Shown here: positions 1 to 8,246 of the stretch, in pieces | Position numbering within the stretch: the stretch's first letter is position 1 | Layout of the letters: every line of letters begins with the position of its first letter | Source: WTGA01 sp965231865 | Lineage (GTDB): Bacteria; Pseudomonadota; Gammaproteobacteria; Arenicellales; Poriferihabitantaceae | DNA: 64,000 bases | Reading direction: 5' to 3' | NCBI GenBank assembly: GCA_965231865.1 | Contig: CBDDOJ010000001.1 | Location: 434,001 to 498,000, forward strand | The notes under the pieces: model-generated | The model's database searches: none | What the model saw: only the letters and a program-made list of their open reading frames with translations | Told to the model about the DNA's origin: nothing | Translations under genes and position numbers: made by a program

Positions 1-513
1 CGAAAAATCCCCCTGGTCTTTTTGCAGAATATTACCGGGTTCATGGTCGGGAAGAAATATGAAGCGGGGGGCATTGCCAAGGATGGGGCCAAGATGGTCA
101 CCGCAGTGGCCAATGCCAGGGTCCCGAAATTTACGGTGATCATCGGCGGCAGTTTTGGAGCCGGCAATTACGCCATGTGCGGGCGCGCTTTTGGGGCCAG
201 GTTTGTCTGGACATGGCCGAACGCCCGGATTTCGGTCATGGGGGGAGAACAGGCGGCCAATGTGCTGGCACAGGTCAGGTCGGATGCCATGGCCGGAAAC
301 GGGGAATCCTGGGGGGCAGCGGAACAGGCGGAATTCAAGTCGACGATCCGGGCCCAGTACGAAACCCAGGGTCACCCCTACTATGCCAGTGCCCGGTTGT
401 GGGATGACGGCATCATTGACCCCGCCGACACCCGCAGGGTGCTTGCCCTGGGCTTGTCCGCCTCCCTCAATGCCGCGATCGGGGATACCCGGTTCGGCGT
501 CTTCAGGATGTAG
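1..513 (+). CDS. mccB: Methylcrotonyl-CoA carboxylase carboxyltransferase subunit, 3' part
   Basis: This is the C-terminal ~170 residues of a biotin-dependent carboxyltransferase. The reading frame is open from the first base of the window (RKIPLVFLQNITGFMVG), so the gene starts upstream. The pieces LQNITGFMVG, GSFGAGNYAMCGRA and the C-terminal DDGIIDPADTRRVL are characteristic of acyl-CoA carboxylase beta subunits, and the closest family type is methylcrotonyl-CoA carboxylase, which carboxylates 3-methylcrotonyl-CoA in leucine breakdown. The next gene, two bases downstream, encodes the biotin carboxylase subunit, followed by HMG-CoA lyase, which supports the leucine/isovalerate pathway over propionyl-CoA or geranyl-CoA carboxylase. 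Geranyl-CoA carboxylase remains a weaker alternative because the N-terminal half is not visible. Confidence 0.93.
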   Translation, partial: RKIPLVFLQNITGFMVGKKYEAGGIAKDGAKMVTAVANARVPKFTVIIGGSFGAGNYAMCGRAFGARFVWTWPNARISVMGGEQAANVLAQVRSDAMAGNGESWGAAEQAEFKSTIRAQYETQGHPYYASARLWDDGIIDPADTRRVLALGLSASLNAAIGDTRFGVFRM

Positions 514-515
514 GG

Positions 516-2507
516 ATGTTTGAAAAACTGCTCATCGCCAACCGGGGGGAAATCGCCTGCCGCGTGGCCCGGACCGCAAAACAGATGGGGATCCCGACGG
601 TTGCCGTCTATTCCGATATCGACCGCAATGCACTCCACCTCAAACGGTGCACACAATCCGTCCCCATCGGTGGCGCAACCGCACTGGAATCCTATCTGGA
701 CGCCGGGAAAATACTTCATGCGGCAGAACAAAGCGGTGCGACGGCCATCCATCCGGGCTACGGATTTCTTTCGGAGAATGCCGAATTTGCTGAAACCTGT
801 GCCCGAAACGGCATCACGTTCATCGGCCCGGCCGCCCGGTCGATACGAATTATGGGTTCGAAAAGTGCCGCCAGGCAATGCATGACCGGGGCCAGCGTGC
901 CGGTCCTGGCCGGGTATGACGGCCCGGACCAGTCGACCCCGGGATTAACCCGGGAAGCCGGGAACATCGGATTCCCGCTTTTGATCAAGGCCGTTTCGGG
1001 AGGTGGAGGGAAAGGAATGCGCAGGGTCGGGAACCCGGGGAATTTTGCCGGGTCGCTCGCCGCCGTTCAACGGGAAAGTCGGTCTGCATTTGGGGATGAA
1101 CGGGTGATCCTGGAGAAATACCTGGACGAAGCCCGCCATATTGAAATCCAGGTATTCGGGGACCAGCACGGCAACTGGGTCCACCTGTTTGAAAGAGAGT
1201 GCTCCCTGCAACGTCGAAACCAGAAAATCATTGAAGAATCGCCTGCAGCCGGCATGCCCGGGTCCCTGCGTCAGGACATGACGGAAGCCGCCATTGCCTG
1301 CGCCAAAGCCATCCGGTATGTCGGCGCGGGTACCGTGGAATTTCTCCTTCCGCCGGATCATTCCTTTTATTTCATGGAGATGAACACGCGCCTGCAGGTG
1401 GAACACCCGGTGACAGAGATGGTAACGGGCCTGGACCTGGTGGAATGGCAGATTCGAGTCGCCGCGGGCCATCCGCTGCCCTGTCAACAACCCGCGATTC
1501 CCCTGTCCGGACACGCCATCGAAGCGCGCATCTACGCGGAAAGCCCCGAGCAGGGATTCCTGCCCACCCCGGGCAAGGTGCACTACCTTGAGGAACCCGA
1601 AACGAATGCCGGCACCCGGGTGGATACGGGGGTGCAGTCCGGTGATGAGATCAGCGTTTATTACGATCCCATGATTGCCAAGCTGATTGTATGGGCCGGA
1701 ACACGCAATGAGGCCATTTCCAGCATCGCAAAGGCACTCCAGGACTACCATGTTCTTGGCCTGGACAACAATATCCCCTTTCTCCAGCGCCTGATCCATC
1801 ACAGCGCTTTCAAAAATGGGGACTACCACACGCGTTTTGTAGAAAATCACATGGAAGAACTGCTGGCCGGGTCCCGGCGCCATTTCAACCGTGCTCTCAT
1901 GCTGGCCGGCAGTTGTTTTCTCCTCGCAAGGAACCCGCCGGACCCCCTCCCCGACCCGGGCCATTGCGACCACTGGTCCCCCTGGAAAAAAAACGATCTC
2001 TGGCAGAACGGACTGAAAAGGACCCTTTCCATCGTGCTTGAACAGGGTTCCGAGCGCCACACGGTGGGCATTTCGAATCATCCGGGCGGATTGCTTTTCC
2101 ACCTCCCCGGAGAAAACGTGGAAGCCCGGCTGCCGGATATCACTGCGCACCGGGTCACCCTGCACACCGCCGGGGGGGAATTCACCGGGGTAATGGCGGC
2201 AGCGGGTTCCGTCCTGTTTCTTCGCTACCGGAACGAACACTACCGGTTCAAACATATTGACCGGCGGTTCGACGGACCCTCCACCGTCGATTCAGCCCAT
2301 TCACTGAATGCTCCCATGCCGGGTTCCGTCGTCTCCATTTCCGTGGGAGAAGGACAAACGGTGATGGAAGGAGAACCGGTGATGGTGATCGAAGCCATGA
2401 AAATGGAACACCAGATCCGGGCCCCCCGTCCCGGAAAGGTGCGTTCCATCCACTTTGCCGAGGGAGACCAGGTGACCGAAGGACAGGCACTGCTGGAAAT
2501 CCGATGA
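516..2507 (+). CDS. mccA: Methylcrotonyl-CoA carboxylase biotin-carboxylase/biotin-carrier subunit
   Basis: A full-length 663-residue alpha subunit. The N-terminal biotin carboxylase domain (about 1-445) starts FEKLLIANRGEIACR and contains the ATP-grasp glycine loop KAVSGGGGKGMR and the catalytic stretch FMEMNTRLQVEHPVTE. A less conserved BT-type linker follows. The C-terminal biotinyl domain (about 590-663) carries EAMKMEH with the biotin-accepting lysine at about residue 629. It uses ATP and bicarbonate to carboxylate biotin and hands the carboxyl to the subunit encoded just upstream. Its start lies 2 bases after mccB and its stop overlaps the mvaB start (ATGA), so the three genes are almost certainly one transcript. 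Confidence 0.96.
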   Translation: MFEKLLIANRGEIACRVARTAKQMGIPTVAVYSDIDRNALHLKRCTQSVPIGGATALESYLDAGKILHAAEQSGATAIHPGYGFLSENAEFAETCARNGITFIGPAARSIRIMGSKSAARQCMTGASVPVLAGYDGPDQSTPGLTREAGNIGFPLLIKAVSGGGGKGMRRVGNPGNFAGSLAAVQRESRSAFGDERVILEKYLDEARHIEIQVFGDQHGNWVHLFERECSLQRRNQKIIEESPAAGMPGSLRQDMTEAAIACAKAIRYVGAGTVEFLLPPDHSFYFMEMNTRLQVEHPVTEMVTGLDLVEWQIRVAAGHPLPCQQPAIPLSGHAIEARIYAESPEQGFLPTPGKVHYLEEPETNAGTRVDTGVQSGDEISVYYDPMIAKLIVWAGTRNEAISSIAKALQDYHVLGLDNNIPFLQRLIHHSAFKNGDYHTRFVENHMEELLAGSRRHFNRALMLAGSCFLLARNPPDPLPDPGHCDHWSPWKKNDLWQNGLKRTLSIVLEQGSERHTVGISNHPGGLLFHLPGENVEARLPDITAHRVTLHTAGGEFTGVMAAAGSVLFLRYRNEHYRFKHIDRRFDGPSTVDSAHSLNAPMPGSVVSISVGEGQTVMEGEPVMVIEAMKMEHQIRAPRPGKVRSIHFAEGDQVTEGQALLEIR

Positions 2508-3397
2508 TGATACCGGAATCGGTACGAATCGTGGAAGTGGGCCCCCGGGACGGTCTCCAGAACGAATCGTTGGCATTGTCCCCCAAAGCCCGTGCAGAAT
2601 TCATTCTTTCCCTGCAGTCCTGCGGGTTGAAACACATTGAAGGGGGCAGTTTTGTCAACCCCGAGTGGGTCCCCCAGATGAGGGGAACAGACCAGGTGCT
2701 GGCACGCCTGCCCCTTCAGGGGAAGAGCCGTTTTCCAGTCCTGGTGCCCAATGTCAGGGGACTGGAAGATGCCTTGGCGGCCGGTGCCAGGGACATTGCG
2801 ATCTTCGCCGCGGCATCCGAGACGTTCAGCCAAAAAAACATCAACTGCGGAATTCGTGAAAGCATTCGCCGATACCGGAAGGTCTGCACCGGGGCACGGG
2901 CCAACGGTGTCACCATTCGGGGATATATCTCCTGCGTGATGGGCTGCCCGTACGAAGGCGATATCCCGGCCTCCGCAGTGGTACCGGTTGCGGTCCGGCT
3001 CATCGAACTCGGGTGCCATGAAATCTCCCTTGGCGATACCATTGGTACCGGCACTCCCGGCAAAACCGGCGAACTCATCGAGACACTGGGAAGCCGCATC
3101 AACCGGAACCGGGTGGCCGTGCATTTTCATGACACCTATGGCCAGGCACTGGCGAATATTTATGCAGCCCTGCAGGCGGGAGTGTCCGTCATCGACAGTT
3201 CCGTGGCCGGGCTGGGAGGCTGCCCGTACGCACGCGGTGCCAGCGGCAATGTTGCGACGGAAGATGTGGTGTATATGCTGAATGGACTGGGGATCCGGCA
3301 CGGGGTTGACCTGGCAAAACTGGTCCAAACGGGACGGAATATCTGTACAATCCTGAATCGTCCGGTAATGTCCAGGGTAAACCGGGCAATGCCGTGA
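2504..3397 (+). CDS. mvaB: Hydroxymethylglutaryl-CoA lyase
   Basis: A 297-residue TIM-barrel lyase of the HMGL-like family, splitting HMG-CoA into acetoacetate and acetyl-CoA, the last step of leucine degradation. The N-terminal VEVGPRDGLQNE signature is intact, VHFHDTYGQ supplies the metal-binding histidines (about 208 and 210), and GLGGCPYARGASGNVATED contains the catalytic cysteine (about 240). Translation can begin at either of two adjacent ATG codons; the first overlaps the mccA stop. No enoyl-CoA hydratase (methylglutaconyl-CoA hydratase) gene is visible in the window, so that step must be encoded upstream or elsewhere. Confidence 0.95.
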   Translation: MMIPESVRIVEVGPRDGLQNESLALSPKARAEFILSLQSCGLKHIEGGSFVNPEWVPQMRGTDQVLARLPLQGKSRFPVLVPNVRGLEDALAAGARDIAIFAAASETFSQKNINCGIRESIRRYRKVCTGARANGVTIRGYISCVMGCPYEGDIPASAVVPVAVRLIELGCHEISLGDTIGTGTPGKTGELIETLGSRINRNRVAVHFHDTYGQALANIYAALQAGVSVIDSSVAGLGGCPYARGASGNVATEDVVYMLNGLGIRHGVDLAKLVQTGRNICTILNRPVMSRVNRAMP

Positions 3398-3449
3398 TGT
3401 TGAGGCGATGCAGAATGTACCCGGACCTTCGCCGGCCTGACTGAACCAC

Positions 3450-4157
3450 ATGGGAACCGACATGAAAACCGACAAACTTGCTACACTTGGCTTTGACGTC
3501 TATGGCACCCTGATCGACACACACGGGGTCATCGGTGAACTGGAAAAAATGATTGGCGCTGAACATGCGCCGGGTTTTTCCCAGGCCTGGCGAGAGAAAC
3601 AGCTGGAATACACCTTCCGCCGGGGGGCCATGCGCAGGTATCTGGATTTCGGAATCTGTACCCGGCAGGCACTGGACCATACGGCGGAAACCCTGAAACA
3701 TGCCCTGAGCGATGACCAGAAGGAGAAACTGATCGCCGCGTACGATACCCTGCCCGCTTTTGAGGATGCCGAGAGCGGACTGTCTGTCCTGCACGATGCG
3801 GGCCATGAATTGTTTGCATTTTCCAACGGCCAGGCTGAAGCGGTGGAAACCGTTCTGGAAAACGCCGGAATCCGGAAATATTTTGCCGGGGTCGTCAGTG
3901 TCGACGAGATCAACACATTCAAGCCGAATCCGGATGTCTACCATCATTTTCTCAAAACCACCCATTCCATCGCCGGGAACACCTGGCTGGTTTCCAGTAA
4001 TGGGTTTGATGTCATCGGCGCAGTGGCCATTGGCATGCAGGCCGCCTGGATACGGCGTTCTGCTGCAGTGATTCTGGACCCCTGGGAATTTTCGCCAACG
4101 GTGATACTGGATTCACTGGACGGGCTGGCTGACTCCATTGCTTGCCGACAATCATGA
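3450..4157 (+). CDS. HAD-superfamily hydrolase, haloacid dehalogenase type II
   Basis: A 235-residue HAD hydrolase. Motif I is FDVYGTLID with the nucleophilic aspartate near residue 16, motif II is the FSNG stretch, motif III is the lysine in FKPNPDVYHHF, and SSNGFDVIGA is the motif IV region where type II haloacid dehalogenases keep S-N-x-x-D. These enzymes hydrolyse 2-haloacids, but many members act as phosphatases, so the substrate is open. A second ATG 12 bases in (3462) is an equally good start. The stop overlaps the start of the thioesterase gene by ATGA, tying it to the same operon as mccBA-mvaB. Confidence 0.85.
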   Translation: MGTDMKTDKLATLGFDVYGTLIDTHGVIGELEKMIGAEHAPGFSQAWREKQLEYTFRRGAMRRYLDFGICTRQALDHTAETLKHALSDDQKEKLIAAYDTLPAFEDAESGLSVLHDAGHELFAFSNGQAEAVETVLENAGIRKYFAGVVSVDEINTFKPNPDVYHHFLKTTHSIAGNTWLVSSNGFDVIGAVAIGMQAAWIRRSAAVILDPWEFSPTVILDSLDGLADSIACRQS

Positions 4158-4570
4158 AACCCACTCCAGCATGGTTGAATCAGCAGGATGAAGGCAATCT
4201 GCCCGGCATTCTGGGAATGGAATCCATTGAAATCGGCAGCGATTATTCCATCGTCGAAATGACCGTCCATACCCGGCACATGAACCTGAACACGTTCATT
4301 CATGGCGGCAGCGTAGTCGCCCTTGCGGATACGGCTGCCGGCTACGGCTGTTATTCAAACCTCCCCGAGGGGGCAGACGGGTTCACAACCATCGAACTCA
4401 AATGCAATTTCATTGGCAGTACACAATCCGGGGTCCTGCGCTCAACCGCCAGATGTATCCACCGGGGGAGAACCACCCAGGTCTGGGACGCGGATGTGGT
4501 GGATGTCCACCGCGGCAGAACCATCGGTGAGTTCCGCTGTACCCAACTGATTATCTACCCATCGCCATGA
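4154..4570 (+). CDS. PaaI-type hotdog-fold thioesterase
   Basis: A 138-residue hotdog thioesterase. The core contains NTFIHGGSVVALADTAAGYG, the typical H-G-G plus aspartate arrangement of PaaI/YbgC-like acyl-CoA thioesterases, followed by the strands TTIELKCNFIGS and TTQVWDADVVD. It would hydrolyse an acyl-CoA or aroyl-CoA, perhaps to release CoA trapped in the branched-chain pathway of the same operon (inference). The start at 4154 is chosen because its ATG overlaps the previous stop codon and because a longer form beginning at 4142 adds only four residues. The stop again overlaps the next start by ATGA. Confidence 0.88.
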   Translation: MKPTPAWLNQQDEGNLPGILGMESIEIGSDYSIVEMTVHTRHMNLNTFIHGGSVVALADTAAGYGCYSNLPEGADGFTTIELKCNFIGSTQSGVLRSTARCIHRGRTTQVWDADVVDVHRGRTIGEFRCTQLIIYPSP

Positions 4571-5187
4571 ACCATACTGACCCCTGCGGCGGTGAACTGG
4601 TCCGCACAAAACTGCATGTGCGGGATATCCGTTGCGAAGGCTACCAGCGTTCCGACGGATTGTGGGATATCGAGGCAACCCTTACCGACACCAAAACCAT
4701 CGGGTTTTTCAATCACGAACGAGGTGAAATCCCCCCCGGGGAACCCATTCACAGGATGATTCTTGTGGTCACCCTGGACCTGGACATGACCCTCGTTGAT
4801 ATCCGTGCACAGATGCCGTTCACCCCCTTTCAAATCTGTCCCCGGGCAACGGAACATCTGGCACGACTCACCGGTCTTCGGATACAACCCGGATGGATGC
4901 GGGAAGTGCGAAAGCGTATCCCGAATACGGACAGCTGCACCCACCTGACCGAATTGCTGGGCCCTGTCTTCACGACTGCCTACCAGACCATGCACCAGGC
5001 CCTTGAAAAACAGGAAAAAACCAAATCGGAGCGCAGTACGCCTCCCATCCTGGACCAGTGCCATGCCCTGGCCCGTGACAGTGCGGTGGTCAAGGTCATG
5101 TGGCCGCAGTTTCATGAACCCGGACAGGCCGGGGATTCCCGGGAGCCTGGATCATTGTGTGGCAGGCACCCTGCAAAGAACCCGTAA
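4567..5187 (+). CDS. DUF2889-family protein
   Basis: A 206-residue protein of the uncharacterised DUF2889 family. Recognisable parts are CEGYQRSDGLWDIEATLTD near the N terminus, the centre with ATEHLARLTGLRIQPGWMR, and GCTHL-like TDSCTHLTELLGPVFTTAYQ, where a cysteine-histidine pair is conserved in the family. No signal peptide or membrane segment is seen, so it is probably cytoplasmic. Its activity is unknown. Translational coupling on both sides (ATGA overlap upstream, 7 bases to the next start) places it firmly in the mccBA-mvaB operon, so a role in acyl-CoA or organic-acid metabolism is a reasonable inference but no more than that. Confidence 0.82.
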   Translation: MNHTDPCGGELVRTKLHVRDIRCEGYQRSDGLWDIEATLTDTKTIGFFNHERGEIPPGEPIHRMILVVTLDLDMTLVDIRAQMPFTPFQICPRATEHLARLTGLRIQPGWMREVRKRIPNTDSCTHLTELLGPVFTTAYQTMHQALEKQEKTKSERSTPPILDQCHALARDSAVVKVMWPQFHEPGQAGDSREPGSLCGRHPAKNP

Positions 5188-5194
5188 AACCACA

Positions 5195-6151
5195 ATGAGC
5201 ACCCATTCCCTGGAACCGGCGGGGATCAGTCCCGAAGCCAGGCAGTTTCTGAAACAGAACCTGCCGGTTGAACAGGACAATCCCCGAAAAAACATCGACA
5301 CCGTGCGGCAGGAAACCCGGGATGCCTGCCAGAGCGCCATCGACCAGGTACTGGAACGTTTCCGCCCGGTCATTGACAATGTGGAGATCAGCGGAGTCCG
5401 GTGTTTGTCCATCTCTCCCGAAGCACCGCAGGGAACCCCCGGGGACACCCGGTTGCTGTATTTTTTTGGGGGAGGCTATTTCCAGGGCAGTCCTGAAGAA
5501 GACCTGCCGATTACCGTGACCCTGTCGCATCGGTTGAATATCACCGTGATTTCTCCCGATTACCGGCTGGCACCGGAAAACCCGTACCCGGCCGCCATCG
5601 AAGACGGCCAGGCGGTCTACCGGGACCTCCTTGGCGGGATGAATGTCCGCAATATTTTGCTGGCCGGTGAATCTGCAGGAGGCAACCTCGCCCTGCAGAT
5701 CCTTCTTTGGATCAGGAAAAACAACCTGGCCATGCCCCAGGCCTGTGCACTGCTGTCTCCATGGGCGGATTTGACCAACCAGGGGGATTCCTTTGATTTC
5801 AATGACGGCCGGGACCCCACCCTGTCAACCGCTTACGCCGATATCGGCGCTGAACTGTTTGCGGGAAAACGGCCGGTTGACCACCCGGGCCTTTCACCGC
5901 TGCACGGACAATACGACGAGTCATTTCCACCGATGATGATCACCAGCGGGACCCGGGACCTGCTGCTGAGCACATGCGTTCGACTCGTATCCAGGATGCG
6001 AGCCTCCGGGGTTCAGGTTGATTTCCGTGTATGGGAGAACCTGTGGCATGTCTTTGAGTATTACCCGCAGATACCGGAAGCAGGCCAGTCCCTCCTGGAA
6101 ATCTGTCAGTTTCTGGCCCGGCATTGCAATGGGAAGTCTGCAGCACGGTAA
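5195..6151 (+). CDS. Alpha/beta hydrolase, hormone-sensitive-lipase-like, altered oxyanion motif
   Basis: A 318-residue alpha/beta hydrolase of the HSL (fold-3) family. The nucleophile elbow GESAGG puts Ser at about 160; Asp about 255 (SGTRDLL) and His about 285 (NLWHVFEYY) complete the triad. The YRLAPENPYPAA block is typical. The family's HGGG oxyanion motif reads FGGG (about 91-94), so the histidine is replaced by phenylalanine, which is unusual. An in-frame extension to 5003 exists, but that part overlaps the DUF2889 gene and the ATG at 5195 fits the family length. Likely an esterase; the substrate is unknown. It ends the tightly packed block of genes that begins with mccB. Confidence 0.88.
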   Translation: MSTHSLEPAGISPEARQFLKQNLPVEQDNPRKNIDTVRQETRDACQSAIDQVLERFRPVIDNVEISGVRCLSISPEAPQGTPGDTRLLYFFGGGYFQGSPEEDLPITVTLSHRLNITVISPDYRLAPENPYPAAIEDGQAVYRDLLGGMNVRNILLAGESAGGNLALQILLWIRKNNLAMPQACALLSPWADLTNQGDSFDFNDGRDPTLSTAYADIGAELFAGKRPVDHPGLSPLHGQYDESFPPMMITSGTRDLLLSTCVRLVSRMRASGVQVDFRVWENLWHVFEYYPQIPEAGQSLLEICQFLARHCNGKSAAR

Positions 6152-6199
6152 TGCCGGACATCCGCACCCTTCGCTGTCCGTTGACTCATCCACGTGGTC

Positions 6200-7342
6200 A
6201 TGAATGCGAAGGGACCCCGGTCTTCGTCGGCCTGGATGCCTGCGCTCATGATCGCCCTGTCCCTGCCTGTCCTGCATTCGGAAACCATGATGGCGGACGA
6301 TAAAACACGCCATGAAACCAGGGTCCCTGCCGAGTGGGAGCCCCAGGAAGCCATTTGGCTGCAATGGCCCGGGAAATACGAAAAGGCCTTTGAAACCGCG
6401 TTCGGAAAAATGGCGGCTGTGATCATCGGTTATCAGAAACTGCACATCATTCATGACAGTGACAGGATTCGAAAGGATGCCGAAACCGCAATCCGGTCTG
6501 CAGGCGGCAACCCGGGCCATGACAATATCGTGTGGCACAAAATCCGCAATGACAGTGCGTGGATGCGGGACAACGGACCGGTCTATGTCGTCCAGGACGG
6601 GGAAATGCGCATTCAGAACTGGCAGTTCAATGCCTGGGGCGGAGCGTTTGGCCCGGAGATCCCGTTTATCCATGACAATGCCATCCCGGATGAAGTGGGA
6701 AAATTTCTGAATATGCCCGTGGACCCCGTGAACATCGTCCACGAACGGGGCAACCTGGAATTCAACGGGGTCGATACGGTGCTCCTGAACTGGAGCACTC
6801 TCGGGGACCCGAAAAGAAATCCCGGTTACGGTCGCGAACAGGCGAAGAGGGATTTGAAGAAGTACTTTGGCGTGCGCAAGGTGGTCTTTGTGCAGGGCGT
6901 GCCGGAAGGCGACTTGACCAATGGGCATATCGATGGCATTGCCCGGTTTATCAATCCAACCACCGTGGTCGTTCCCAGGTGTACGGAAGCTTCCCTGTGC
7001 AGACCGGGGGATGGAAAGGACGATAGAATATTCGACGACGCCGCACAGGCCATCAAAGAAGCCGGATTTGAGGTGATTCGACACCCCATTGAAGGGGTCG
7101 GTACCCACGAAGGGGTTGTGTATGACACCAACTACATGAACTGGATCGTCGGAAACGGATTTGTCATTGCCGTGGGGTTTGACAATCCGGATACGGATGC
7201 CAGCGCCAAACGGCGCATTGAATCCTACTTTCCGGGCCGGGACGTGCATATGATTGAAATGCTCGGTTCGTGGCACCAGGGTGGAGGGGCCCACTGCCAC
7301 ACCAATGACCAGCCCGCCTTTTCAACCATCCGTCCCCAATAG
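6200..7342 (+). CDS. Agmatine deiminase / peptidyl-arginine deiminase family, probably exported
   Basis: A 380-residue guanidino-group hydrolase of the PAD/agmatine deiminase family. Conserved parts are EWEPQEAIWLQWP, NDSAWMRDNGPVYV, TNGHIDGIARF and the C-terminal GGGAHCHTNDQP with the catalytic cysteine. Agmatine deiminase makes N-carbamoylputrescine. From the ATG at 6200 the first ~30 residues (basic start, then WMPALMIALSLPVLH) look like a signal peptide, which is uncommon for this usually cytosolic enzyme; a cytosolic form could begin near 6289. It follows the alpha/beta hydrolase gene by 48 bases on the same strand and may be co-transcribed. No carbamoylputrescine amidase gene is adjacent, so the real substrate may be another guanidino compound. 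Confidence 0.87.
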   Translation: MNAKGPRSSSAWMPALMIALSLPVLHSETMMADDKTRHETRVPAEWEPQEAIWLQWPGKYEKAFETAFGKMAAVIIGYQKLHIIHDSDRIRKDAETAIRSAGGNPGHDNIVWHKIRNDSAWMRDNGPVYVVQDGEMRIQNWQFNAWGGAFGPEIPFIHDNAIPDEVGKFLNMPVDPVNIVHERGNLEFNGVDTVLLNWSTLGDPKRNPGYGREQAKRDLKKYFGVRKVVFVQGVPEGDLTNGHIDGIARFINPTTVVVPRCTEASLCRPGDGKDDRIFDDAAQAIKEAGFEVIRHPIEGVGTHEGVVYDTNYMNWIVGNGFVIAVGFDNPDTDASAKRRIESYFPGRDVHMIEMLGSWHQGGGAHCHTNDQPAFSTIRPQ

Positions 7343-7351
7343 ATTGTTCCG

Positions 7352-7385
7352 GGGGCCCCGCTTTTTCCGCCGCGGCCCCTTTTCC
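7352..7385. terminator. Probable bidirectional hairpin terminator
   Basis: A GC-rich inverted repeat (GGGGCC ... GGCCCC) around a pyrimidine loop lies between two convergent genes, the deiminase ending at 7342 and the oxygenase ending at 7411. It is followed by TTTT on the plus side. The arms are only six perfect pairs plus a few inner ones, so this is a moderate call. Confidence 0.5.
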
Positions 7386-7410
7386 TTCCATCCGGCTCCG
7401 TCCTGCGGGT

Positions 7411-8196
7411 TCAGGTTGCCCTGCCCCAGAACAGCTTCCTCACCTTTTCACTGTTCACCCTCCCCGGCTCTTCAGCAAAACACAGCACGGGAACCAGTCT
7501 GGGGGTGGGGCCTGAAACCCGGGTCACCCGGTGCAGTGTCTGCCTGCCCCCGAATATCAACAGGGTCCCGGGCACAAAGAGCAGATTCCGAACGCCACTT
7601 CTTTTGCCATGCAACACATCGCTGACCCTGGATTTTTCGTTTTCCAACCCCCTGATCAAGGGGACATATTCGAACTCTCCACCCTGGTCGGGGGACTGGA
7701 GCATGAGGGTCACGGAGTACTCAGACTCATCGAAATGCCATCCATGCTCACCTCCGGCCACGAAAACGTTGATGGAACACGCCCCCATTGGATCCGCGAA
7801 TCGATAAAAGGGGGATTTACCCAGTACCGCACCGATGAAATCCTTCAGGGGGTCCCAAAGATAGAGCTGGTTGAGCAGGGACCCGGGGTCCACCCGGTCA
7901 TAGGGGATGGAACCCACCACGGTTCTTTCCAGGGTGTTTTCAACTGAACCGGAGCCTTTGCGGGAGTCGGCGGTGCCCAGGTAGGCATTGTGGGAATTGT
8001 CGCAAAAATAGGCACTGCCGATGCACCGGCCCGCTTCTTCGGCCAGGATATCCAACGCGGACGGAAGGATGAATTCCGGGAACTCACAGATGCCTGTTCG
8101 CAGATAGGCCTGCCGGCAATCGGCAATCAATTCATCTTTCAGGGATTCATCCGAACCATAAAACGGATATTTCCCGAGGTTGATCACTTCACTCAT
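7411..8196 (-). CDS. Fe(II)/2-oxoglutarate-dependent oxygenase, HalD/BesD-like
   Basis: A 261-residue cupin-fold oxygenase. The facial triad is visible as HFD (His about 154, Asp about 156) within HGWHFDESEY and a distal His about 222 in TLHRVTRV; Arg about 233 is placed to bind 2-oxoglutarate. The block with VTLMLQSP and GGEFEYVPLIR resembles what I know of the BesD/HalD amino-acid oxygenase group, in which true halogenases have glycine in place of the aspartate; here the aspartate is kept, which favours hydroxylation. The start at 8196 avoids a long low-quality N-terminal extension. It lies 50 bases downstream of the methyltransferase gene and is probably co-transcribed with it. Substrate unknown. 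Confidence 0.78.
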   Translation of the reverse strand: MSEVINLGKYPFYGSDESLKDELIADCRQAYLRTGICEFPEFILPSALDILAEEAGRCIGSAYFCDNSHNAYLGTADSRKGSGSVENTLERTVVGSIPYDRVDPGSLLNQLYLWDPLKDFIGAVLGKSPFYRFADPMGACSINVFVAGGEHGWHFDESEYSVTLMLQSPDQGGEFEYVPLIRGLENEKSRVSDVLHGKRSGVRNLLFVPGTLLIFGGRQTLHRVTRVSGPTPRLVPVLCFAEEPGRVNSEKVRKLFWGRAT

Positions 8197-8246
8197 GGGC
8201 TCAACAGGATGACTCTTCGGAACCCCTGTTCTGTGTGGTCCACGAT

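Noticed and set aside
945..2255. 436-codon open frame on the minus strand within mccA
   Set aside because: Shadow of a strongly supported gene on the opposite strand.
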